Assembly: GCA_030043405.1 (NCBI GenBank)
Contig: JASHXS010000185.1
Coordinates: 1 to 5,676 of the forward strand
Direction: 5' to 3'
DNA from: Thermoplasmata archaeon
GTDB lineage: Archaea > Thermoplasmatota > Thermoplasmata > Lutacidiplasmatales > UBA184
DNA: 5,676 nt
Shown here: positions 1-5,201 of the stretch, piece by piece
Numbering within the stretch: position 1 is the first letter of the stretch
Layout of the letters: each line of letters opens with the position of its first letter
The notes under the pieces: model-generated
Database searches by the model: none
What the model was told of the DNA's origin: nothing
Seen by the model: the letters and a program-made list of their open reading frames with translations, nothing else
Translations under genes and position numbers: made by a program

Positions 1-549
1 GCCGGTCCGGGCCGCGTGGAGGGTCTCCTCGATCTGCTCGCGCTCGAGGCGCGTGTCGACCGCATAGGCCTCGAGCCGGGTGAGTCGGCCCTTCGTCCGC
101 TTCTCCCACTCCTCGAAGGCCGCGACGATGCGTCGTTGCGCGATCCGTTCGACGCCGCGCACGACCTCCGTCCACGGCTCCGGGTTCGGCGCGTTCCGGG
201 CGGCCTCCTCGGCCCAGCTCGGCAGGTGGGGGATCTCGACCCCCAGGGACTCGACATTCTCCTCCCACTGGTTCAGCCGCGTCAACCGGCGGGCCAATTC
301 GATGGCGAACGGGTTCGGCGGCGCCGACCGACGGCTCGCGGGGGCGCGGGAACGCGGGTTCGCCGCGGTCGGAGGGGACTCGACGGGGACGTCGAGGGAG
401 GGCGGCGCGGGCGCCGGCTCTCCCTCGGTCTCGGGGGGAAGCAGCGCCTCCACCGGTGACTCGAGGGGGTTGTGGCACGACGGGCACAGGAACGCGTCCG
501 CCGGCGCCATGGCCCCACAGTTGGGACAAACGATGCCGTCGCCCGCCAT
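1..549 (-). CDS. Zinc-ribbon protein with charged helical region (partial, N-terminal 183 residues)
   Basis: The frame opens at ATG 549-547 and has no stop before the window edge, so the C-terminus is missing. Residues 8-25 form a zinc ribbon: C8-x2-C11 (CPNCG), then C22-x2-C25 (CPSCH), with 10 residues between the pairs. A low-complexity linker rich in Pro, Ala, Glu and Ser follows (about 30-80). From residue 81 the sequence becomes charged and helical (FAIELARRLTRLNQWEENVE), with another Glu/Arg-rich stretch at about 130-183 that could form a coiled coil. No signal peptide or membrane segment is visible, so the protein is probably cytosolic. The next in-frame ATG (codon 14) would remove the first Cys pair, which supports the start chosen. 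An AT-rich box 27 bases upstream suggests leaderless expression. I do not recognise a named family. A short N-terminal ribbon plus helical scaffold is common in archaeal proteins of unknown role, so no function is assigned. Confidence 0.85.
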   Translation of the reverse strand, partial: MAGDGIVCPNCGAMAPADAFLCPSCHNPLESPVEALLPPETEGEPAPAPPSLDVPVESPPTAANPRSRAPASRRSAPPNPFAIELARRLTRLNQWEENVESLGVEIPHLPSWAEEAARNAPNPEPWTEVVRGVERIAQRRIVAAFEEWEKRTKGRLTRLEAYAVDTRLEREQIEETLHAARTG

Positions 550-575
550 TGGCCGTGCAGAATAGACCGTGGACC

Positions 576-583
576 CTTAAAAA
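576..583 (-). promoter_or_regulatory. TATA-like box for the zinc-ribbon gene
   Basis: On the minus strand the box reads TTTTTAAG and is a rare AT-rich patch in this GC-rich window. Its TTAA core is centred about 29 bases before the ATG at 549. Archaeal TATA boxes lie about 26 bases before the transcription start, so the mRNA should begin at or within a few bases of the ATG (leaderless). No Shine-Dalgarno motif precedes the ATG. The T-run also lies about 47 bases beyond the 3' end of the upstream tRNA and could help end that transcript. This is inferred from position and composition. Confidence 0.6.
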
Positions 584-629
584 CCAGAGAGGGGACCAGC
601 GAAGGCCGTACCGAGGGGGAACGGAGGAG

Positions 630-714
630 TGCAGGGGGTGAGATTTGAACTCACGAACTCCTACGAGACTAGGACCTCAACCTAGCGCCTTTGACCAAGC
701 TGGGCCACCCCTGC
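630..714 (-). tRNA. tRNA-Leu, anticodon GAG
   Basis: The minus strand folds into an 85-nt type II tRNA. The acceptor stem is GCAGGGG (714-708) paired with CCCCTGC (637-631), with discriminator A at 630. The anticodon stem CTAGG/CCTAG encloses the loop TTGAGGT, placing anticodon GAG at 678-676, which reads CUC and CUU. The T arm is GTGAG-TTCAAAT-CTCAC. A variable arm of about 14 nt with a short CTC/GAG stem is typical of leucine tRNAs. The D arm carries the GG pair in AGCTTGGTCAAAGGC. CCA is not encoded: CTCC follows the discriminator base, so CCA must be added enzymatically. No intron interrupts the anticodon loop. CTC is the commonest leucine codon nearby, so this should be a heavily used isoacceptor. 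Confidence 0.96.
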
Positions 715-742
715 ACGGTCGGTCGCGGCTACGGGGTATGGG

Positions 743-750
743 CATTAACC
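743..750 (-). promoter_or_regulatory. TATA-like box for tRNA-Leu, possibly shared with alba
   Basis: On the minus strand the box reads GGTTAATG. Its TTAA core is centred about 32 bases upstream of the tRNA 5' end at 714, which implies a transcript start near 721 and a 5' leader of a few bases for RNase P to remove. TTAA is self-complementary, so the same box could drive alba on the plus strand with a leader of about 60 bases. No better box is visible 25-35 bases before the alba ATG. The tRNA role is fairly well supported by spacing; the alba role is a guess. Confidence 0.5.
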
Positions 751-835
751 TTTGCGAGAAGGGCGCACCTCGGGCGCTTCGGAGCGGCCGCCGACCACAA
801 AGCCACTTGTAGCGGTACACGGTCGGGCTCGGTCC

Positions 836-1168
836 ATGGGGGCCCGCCGCGAGGACGGCATCACCGTGTTCATCGGCCTCAAGCCGACGATGACGTACGT
901 CTTCCAGGTCGTCACCCAGTTGAACTCCGGCGCCGGACCCGTGGTGGTGAAGGCCCGGGGGAACGCCATCGCGAAGGCCGTGGACGTCGTCGAGGTGGTG
1001 CGGCGCCGCTTCCTCGTGGGTCAGGTCGAGATCGGCCCGATCCGGATCGACACCGAACGCCTCACCAACCGCGATGGCCGCGACGCGAACGTCTCCTCGA
1101 TCGCCATCCCGGTTACCCGGACGGGCCCGCCGCCGGGGCCGGCGGCGGCGCCGGCGGCACCGCCGTAG
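836..1168 (+). CDS. albA: Alba family nucleic-acid-binding chromatin protein
   Basis: The 110-residue product matches Alba along its core. It has the N-terminal strand and lysine loop (TVFIGLKPTMTYV, 10-22), the helix with VVTQLNSGA (25-33), the hallmark VVVKARGNAIAKAVDVVEVV (36-55), RRRFL (56-60), then VEIGPIRI (64-71) and the DGRDANVSSIAI strand (80-91). Alba proteins are small abundant dimers that coat DNA and bind RNA in many archaea. ATG 836 is chosen because it sits just before the conserved strand; the open frame continues upstream to a TTG at 752, but that extension is not Alba-like. Two points are unusual. The position equivalent to Sulfolobus Lys16, the acetylated residue, is Leu15, while the next lysine (Lys16 here, Lys17 there) is kept. 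The protein also ends in a Pro/Ala/Gly tail (97-110) beyond the usual end of the fold. That tail is encoded where the gene overlaps the convergent membrane-protein gene. No Shine-Dalgarno motif is seen. Confidence 0.95.
   Translation: MGARREDGITVFIGLKPTMTYVFQVVTQLNSGAGPVVVKARGNAIAKAVDVVEVVRRRFLVGQVEIGPIRIDTERLTNRDGRDANVSSIAIPVTRTGPPPGPAAAPAAPP
1113..1168. other. Convergent coding overlap between alba and the DUF1614-RDD gene
   Basis: Both stop codons lie inside the partner gene: TAA at 1115-1113 on the minus strand and TAG at 1166-1168 on the plus strand, giving 56 bp coding on both strands. The shared DNA is almost pure G and C, built from CCG/GCC/GGC triplets, so each strand encodes a Pro/Ala/Gly-rich tail (GPPPGPAAAPAAPP in Alba; VPPAPPPAPAAGPSG in the membrane protein). 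No U-rich terminator is visible for either gene, so their transcripts probably overlap as antisense RNAs. Confidence 0.85.
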
Positions 1169-2924
1169 GCGACCGCAGGACCCAGGTGCCGGCGACGAGG
1201 TCGCCCCATCGCTGGCGCTCGCTGGTCGCGGTGATGCTCAGGAATCCGACCAAGCCGAGCAGCCCCACGCTCAGGATCGCCCCGACCAGGAGGCTCACGG
1301 CCGCCAGGATGCCGGCCGGCAGGGGCAACCCCTCGAACGATACCGCTCCCGAATTGGCCCCCGCTACGAGGAGTCCGGTGGCACTCCCGACGGCGACGCC
1401 GAGGATCGACAGGGTGGGGACCCGGAACGCGTTGCGGAGCAGTCCCGACGTCAGGTTCGTGGGGCGCAGCTCGCGCTCCCGCACGACGAAGCCGAGCAAC
1501 CTCTTCCCGACGGTCGTCCCGAAGACGGTCTCCCCCACGACGAAGTAGAGGTACGCGAGGCTGATGTAGCCGTAGATCGCGGCGTTGTAGGCGACGCTGG
1601 AGAGCACCGCGGTCAGCCCGCCCGGCGTGTGCGCCGCGAGGTACGCCCAGACCGCGACCGCCGGCACCGTCACGACCAATAGGTCGAGGACGAACGCGAG
1701 GGCCCGGCCCCCGGCGCTCGCGAACTTGCGATCGACCAGCTGGATCGACAGGGCGACGAGGGAGCGCGCGGTGAGCCAGCCGCGATAGCTCTCCCGACCG
1801 TCGTTCGTCCCCTGGGCCGCGGCGGCGTCGAGGTTCGCCTGGTCGCTGACGACCCAGCCGGGGACCGGAAGGCCCTGCCAGGGTCGGTCCGTCGGGGCCG
1901 GGGGGACGCCCAGCACCGTCGCGGCTTCGTGGGCCGCCGCGTGCGTCGCGGTCGAGGCGCTCACGAGCGAGCCCGACAGGTCCCCGGTCACGCCCTGGCG
2001 GAATGAACGGCCGAGCTGCCCCATGGGGGTCGGTGGTGGGCTCTCCTTCGGGGCGCCGGGAATGGGGGTCCAGGCCGACCCCATGGCATAGTGGATCACG
2101 TAGGCCGTGGCGAACGCGAGGAGGCCGGAGAGATAGACCAGGTCGAGAATTCCGGCCCCCCCGATGACGTACAGTCCGGGTCCGGAACTCGGGTACAGCG
2201 GTGGCTCGCGCAGCACGTCCGCTCCGACCAGGACCCCGAAGGTCCCCGCGATGTAGGCGGCGGGCAGGGCGAGCCCCTCCGCGCCCCGTAGGAGCCGGGG
2301 CGCCGCGAGCGCGACGAGAAGTCCGGCGCCGATCGGCGGCAGGAGATACTGGGGGAACATCTCCGAGATCCCGACCCCCGGGATGGCGGCCGAGAACAGG
2401 AAGGTCAGGACCAGCACGCCGTCGGTGAGGGCGAGCAGGCCCGCGACTCGTTCGAGCAGCCCGTCGCGCCGGAATCGGCCCAGCAGGAAGACGACCGCCG
2501 GGACGGCGGCGGCGAGCAGCACGACCCCGAGCGTGGAGGGCGTCGCCGCCGGAAACAGCACGACGACCGCCAAGCCCAACCCGGCGACGATCCCATACGC
2601 GGCCAGGAAGAGGCCCGCGGACCGTCGCATGGGCGGGGCCAGGGGACCGAAGGCCAGCAGCGCCACGAGGATCGGGAAGAGCGCCCCGCCGACGGAGATA
2701 CCGAGCAGGTCGTTCGAGACGGGGAGGAAGGGCAGGTCCGCGAGCGTGACCGCGGCCGCCCCGGGAAGGAGGAGCCAGAAGGCCCGGCGGCCGAGGCCGA
2801 TCGACTCCGCGAAGGCCGGGTGCTCGAACGCACAGAGGAAGAGGACGGCCCAGAGGAAGCCGGGGAGCCCCACCGAGATGGCGTTCCCGAGGATGTCGAA
2901 CGTGAGCTGGCCGGGGTCGATCAC
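1113..2924 (-). CDS. Multi-spanning membrane protein: DUF1614-like domain fused to RDD domain
   Basis: From GTG 2924 the product is 603 residues. Residues 10-281 hold about eight or nine hydrophobic segments. Two motifs resemble archaeal DUF1614 proteins: NDLLGISVGGALFPILVALL (71-90) and IGGAGILDLVYLSGLLA (254-270). A hydrophilic Pro/Ser/Thr-rich linker (about 285-390) follows. Residues 395-585 form an RDD domain: R407-x2-A410-x3-D414 in the first helix, T471-VGK474 and G478 after the second, and D575 in WGDLVAGTWVL near the end. About four more membrane spans lie here. The tail (588-603) is Pro/Ala-rich. RDD proteins sit in membranes and a few are linked to ion or sodium/proton exchange; DUF1614 has no known function, so transport or membrane stress is only a guess. 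The frame also allows GTG 2966, which adds 14 residues. I prefer 2924 because GGTGGAGG lies just upstream and GTG 2966 falls too close to the promoter. The fusion and the hydrophobic runs are directly visible; the DUF1614 name rests on remembered motifs. Confidence 0.88.
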   Translation of the reverse strand: MIDPGQLTFDILGNAISVGLPGFLWAVLFLCAFEHPAFAESIGLGRRAFWLLLPGAAAVTLADLPFLPVSNDLLGISVGGALFPILVALLAFGPLAPPMRRSAGLFLAAYGIVAGLGLAVVVLFPAATPSTLGVVLLAAAVPAVVFLLGRFRRDGLLERVAGLLALTDGVLVLTFLFSAAIPGVGISEMFPQYLLPPIGAGLLVALAAPRLLRGAEGLALPAAYIAGTFGVLVGADVLREPPLYPSSGPGLYVIGGAGILDLVYLSGLLAFATAYVIHYAMGSAWTPIPGAPKESPPPTPMGQLGRSFRQGVTGDLSGSLVSASTATHAAAHEAATVLGVPPAPTDRPWQGLPVPGWVVSDQANLDAAAAQGTNDGRESYRGWLTARSLVALSIQLVDRKFASAGGRALAFVLDLLVVTVPAVAVWAYLAAHTPGGLTAVLSSVAYNAAIYGYISLAYLYFVVGETVFGTTVGKRLLGFVVRERELRPTNLTSGLLRNAFRVPTLSILGVAVGSATGLLVAGANSGAVSFEGLPLPAGILAAVSLLVGAILSVGLLGLVGFLSITATSERQRWGDLVAGTWVLRSPTAVPPAPPPAPAAGPSG

Positions 2925-2927
2925 GAA

Positions 2928-2935
2928 CCTCCACC
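2928..2935 (-). promoter_or_regulatory. Shine-Dalgarno-like GGTGGAGG favouring the GTG start at 2924
   Basis: On the minus strand GGTGGAGG ends 3 bases before GTG 2924. The GGAGG part is close to the start codon, while the GGTG part sits about 7 bases away, nearer the usual spacing. Both can pair with the conserved CACCUCC at the 16S rRNA 3' end. It is the only ribosome-binding-like motif seen before a start here, which fits this gene having a leader of about 26 bases while its neighbours look leaderless. GC-richness makes a chance match possible. Confidence 0.45.
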
Positions 2936-2970
2936 CCGCCGGGCGGGCGGTGGCCGAGGCCGGCACTCAA

Positions 2971-2982
2971 CCTAAACGTTTT
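2971..2982. promoter_or_regulatory. Divergent promoter with palindromic AAACGTTT core
   Basis: CCTAAACGTTTT is the only AT-rich patch between the two divergent genes. Bases 2974-2981 (AAACGTTT) form a perfect palindrome. The centre lies about 29 bases before the ATG at 3007, the spacing seen for other boxes in this window, giving a leaderless aspartase-like mRNA. In the other direction it predicts a start near 2951 and a leader of about 26 bases before GTG 2924. One box or two overlapping boxes could serve both genes, or the palindrome could be an operator. Function is inferred from position. Confidence 0.5.
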
Positions 2983-3006
2983 GTCGGCGGACCCCCCTCG
3001 CGCCGC

Positions 3007-4407
3007 ATGGTCCCCCCGCGCGTGGAACAAGACTCGCTCGGCCCCCGCGACGTGCCGGATTCGGCGTACTGGGGGATCCAGACCCTGCGGGCGCGGGAGA
3101 ACTTCCCCGTCAGCGGCCTGCGCGCGTCGGCTCACTTGATCCGGGCCTATGGTCTCCTGAAGCTCGCGTGCGTCCGTGCCAACGTCGCCCTCGGGACGGT
3201 CGAGGCCGAGAAGGGTCGAGCCGTGGAACAGGCGGCCCGCGAGGTGGCGGAGGGGAAGTTCGCCTCCGAGTTCGTCGTCGACGTCTTCCAGGCCGGCGCC
3301 GGCACGTCGTTCCACATGAACGTGAACGAAGTGATCGCGAACCGGGCGCTCGAGATCCTGGGCCGGCCCCGGGGAGAGTACGCGACCGTCAGCCCGAACG
3401 ACCTCGTGAATCGCGGCCAATCGACCAACGACACGTACCCGAGCGCGGCCCAGGTGGCGACGCTCTTCGCCCTCGGCGAGGTCCGGACCGCGGTGGGCAC
3501 GCTGGCCCAGAGCCTCCGCCGGAAGGCCGAGGAGTTCCGTCAACTGCCGAAGGCCGGCCGGACCCATCTCAAGGATGCCATGCCCGTCACGCTCGGGGCG
3601 GAGTTTGCGGCGTACGCGAGCGCCCTCGAGCACGTCCTCGAGCTCCTGCCGGGCGTCGAGCACGCGCTCGCCGAGATCCCGCTCGGGGGGAGCGCGGTCG
3701 GCAGTGGGATCAACACGGTCCCGGGGTTCCGGACCCGCGCGGTGAGCGAGTACGCGACCCTGGCGGAGCGTCCGCTCCGGCCCGCCCGCGACCCGTTCGA
3801 GACGATGCAGAGCCGCTGGCCCCTGGCGGCGGCGTCGAGCTGGCTCCGTACCCTCGCCCTCGAACTGGTCCGGATCGCGAACGACCTTCGTCTCCTGGCC
3901 AGCGGTCCGGCCACGGGGTTCGACGAGGTGCGGCTGCCCGAGATCCAACCGGGGTCGTCGATCATGCCGGCGAAGGTCAATCCCTCGGCCGCCGAGTGCC
4001 TCGACATGGTGGCCTTCCACGTCGTCGGGGCCGACGCGGCGACCGCGCTCGCCGTCCAGGCCGGTCAGCTTGAGATCAACGTGATGATGCCGCTCGCCGC
4101 CTACGAGGTCCTCTTCGCGGCCGAGATCCTGACGAACTACCTGCCCGTGTTCGCTCGGACGTGCGTGGACGGGATCACGCCGAACGCCCCCCGACTCGAG
4201 AAGTTCCTCACGGAATCGTCGGCGCTCGCCACCGTGCTGACCCCCCGGTTCGGCTACCTGAAGGTCGCGGAGATCCTCCACGCGGCCGAGCGGGAAGGCC
4301 GACCGGTACGGGAGCTGCTGGTCGAGCGGGGACTCTTGACGAAGGCCGAGGTCGAGAGCCTGCTGGGGAGCCCCGCCCTCCTCAAGCTGACGCAGCCGGT
4401 CCCCTAG
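3007..4407 (+). CDS. aspA: Aspartase/fumarase superfamily enzyme, probably aspartate ammonia-lyase
   Basis: The 466-residue product is full length for the class II fumarase/aspartase family (about 460-475). The N-terminal LGPRDVPDSAYWGIQTLRARENF (11-33) is family-typical. Active-site elements are present: GAGTS (97-101, T100), QSTND (138-142, S139/T140), GRTHLKD (184-190, T186/H187) and the signature GSSIMPAKVNP (316-326, with K323 and N325). GAGTS and QSTND match aspartases; class II fumarases usually have SGTQ and QSSND. The fumarase second-site motif HPND is SPND here (129-132), lacking its histidine, as in aspartases. The predicted reaction is reversible deamination of L-aspartate to fumarate and ammonia, in the cytosol as a tetramer. 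Oddities are His103 where both families usually have Asn (TSFHMN) and Met361 where aspartases often have Glu (NVMMP). ATG 3007 fits the family N-terminus and the upstream box; the open frame before it is antisense to the membrane-protein gene. Fumarase or a related lyase remains possible. Confidence 0.9.
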   Translation: MVPPRVEQDSLGPRDVPDSAYWGIQTLRARENFPVSGLRASAHLIRAYGLLKLACVRANVALGTVEAEKGRAVEQAAREVAEGKFASEFVVDVFQAGAGTSFHMNVNEVIANRALEILGRPRGEYATVSPNDLVNRGQSTNDTYPSAAQVATLFALGEVRTAVGTLAQSLRRKAEEFRQLPKAGRTHLKDAMPVTLGAEFAAYASALEHVLELLPGVEHALAEIPLGGSAVGSGINTVPGFRTRAVSEYATLAERPLRPARDPFETMQSRWPLAAASSWLRTLALELVRIANDLRLLASGPATGFDEVRLPEIQPGSSIMPAKVNPSAAECLDMVAFHVVGADAATALAVQAGQLEINVMMPLAAYEVLFAAEILTNYLPVFARTCVDGITPNAPRLEKFLTESSALATVLTPRFGYLKVAEILHAAEREGRPVRELLVERGLLTKAEVESLLGSPALLKLTQPVP

Positions 4408-4411
4408 CGCG

Positions 4412-4420
4412 GGGTTAAGT
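4412..4420 (+). promoter_or_regulatory. TATA-like box for the TrmB-family regulator gene
   Basis: GGGTTAAGT lies in the 41-base gap after the aspartase-like stop codon. The TTAA core is centred about 32 bases before the ATG at 4449, so transcription should start within a few bases of that ATG. No Shine-Dalgarno motif is present in the gap. This suggests the regulator gene can be transcribed on its own, though read-through from upstream cannot be excluded. Confidence 0.5.
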
Positions 4421-4448
4421 CCCGGGGGAACCGTCCGAGCCCCCGCGC

Positions 4449-5201
4449 ATGGCCACGATCGAGGAGACGGCGCTCTCGCTGGGGAACCCGACCAGCGACG
4501 AGTTCCGTCGCGCCACCGACGTCCTCGGGAAGGTGGGCCTCACGCAGTACGAGGCCCGGGCGTACATCGCCCTGGTCGCGCGAGGCGTGGGCGACGCGGC
4601 GACCCTGGCCTCGGCCGCGGGGATCCCCCGCACGAGTGCCTACAAGGTGCTCGAGTCGCTCGCCGAGAAGGGGTACGCGAAACCCACCGGTGGCAAGCCG
4701 ATCCTCTTCCGCCCGACCCCTCCGCTGGAAGTGGCGGAATCGTTGAAGGGCGCGATCCAGGAAGTCTTCGAGCGGCTCGCGAACCTGCACCGCATGGTCG
4801 CGGAGCACGGGGAGCCCCAGCTCGTCTACCTGCTCTCCGGTCGCGAGAAGGTGCTCCAGAAGATCGGGGAGTTGCTCGATCAGTCCAGCCGGTCCTTCAT
4901 CCTGACGACGCCGGGCGTGGCGGAGGTCCGGGACGAGCTCGGGAAGAAGTTCCAGCACGCGGTGAAGCGCGGGGTCCAGGTCACGTTCGTCACCGCCCCG
5001 CTCCAGCGCGTCCCCGAGGGGGTCGAGTATGTCACGCGGGAGAACCTGCTCGCTACCGAGGTCCTCGCTGACGGCGAGCACGCCCTGTTGGCGGCCCCGG
5101 GCCTGGACGCCTGTGGTTTCACGGACAACCCGATCCTCACCTCGCACCTGAAGCAGTTCCTCGAGGTCATCCTCGAGAGCGGGCGCGGGGCTTCGTCGTG
5201 A
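4449..5201 (+). CDS. TrmB-family transcriptional regulator
   Basis: The 250-residue product begins, after a polar leader, with the TrmB winged helix-turn-helix (about 24-90): VLGKVGLTQYEARAYIALVA (25-44), the recognition region AAGIPRTSAYKVLESLAEKG (56-75), and the wing GGKPILFRPTPP (81-92). A helical linker that may dimerise follows (93-120). Residues 124-242 resemble the C-terminal domain of short TrmB-like regulators: LSGREKVLQKIGELL (129-143), HAVKRGVQVTFVT (170-182), LADGEHALL (206-214) and CGFTDNPIL (222-230). The protein is shorter than sugar-binding TrmB of Thermococcales (about 340 residues), so it may not bind sugars; its ligand is unknown. It lies 41 bases after the aspartase-like gene and overlaps taw2 by 4 bases. 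Leucine codons are 18 CTC, 11 CTG and 3 TTG, matching the tRNA-Leu(GAG) in this window. The family call is strong; targets cannot be read from the sequence. Confidence 0.9.
   Translation: MATIEETALSLGNPTSDEFRRATDVLGKVGLTQYEARAYIALVARGVGDAATLASAAGIPRTSAYKVLESLAEKGYAKPTGGKPILFRPTPPLEVAESLKGAIQEVFERLANLHRMVAEHGEPQLVYLLSGREKVLQKIGELLDQSSRSFILTTPGVAEVRDELGKKFQHAVKRGVQVTFVTAPLQRVPEGVEYVTRENLLATEVLADGEHALLAAPGLDACGFTDNPILTSHLKQFLEVILESGRGASS

Noticed and set aside
16..565. Two plus-strand open frames opposite the zinc-ribbon gene.
   Set aside because: Both are Arg/Gly-rich shadows. The minus frame has a paired-Cys ribbon and a promoter-like box.
577..583. T-run downstream of the tRNA as a dedicated terminator.
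   Set aside because: It is only five T's, 47 bases from the tRNA end, and is better explained as the TATA-like box of the next gene. A double role is possible but not shown.
752..835. A 28-codon upstream extension of Alba beginning at TTG.
   Set aside because: The added residues are Arg/Pro/Gly-rich and not Alba-like. ATG 836 gives the usual Alba N-terminus.
691..1682. Plus-strand open frames overlapping the tRNA, alba and the membrane-protein C-terminus.
   Set aside because: One would start inside the tRNA gene, and their products are low-complexity Arg/Pro/Gly sequences. Alba in the other frame is unmistakable.
2925..2966. GTG 2966 as the start of the membrane-protein gene.
   Set aside because: It lies within about 10 bases of the AT-rich promoter patch and adds a non-hydrophobic Pro/Ala stretch. 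GTG 2924 has a Shine-Dalgarno-like motif. The longer form cannot be fully excluded.
2383..3006. A 208-codon N-terminal extension of the aspartase-like frame.
   Set aside because: It is antisense to the membrane-protein gene, has no family similarity, and the known family N-terminus begins at ATG 3007, which also has a well-placed upstream box.
1021..4281. A 1086-codon open frame on the minus strand, running antisense to the aspartase-like gene and through the membrane-protein gene in another frame.
   Set aside because: The translation is dominated by Arg, Gly, Pro and Ala without domains or motifs. Long antisense frames are expected at this GC content because stop codons are rare. The real genes in other frames show clear families.
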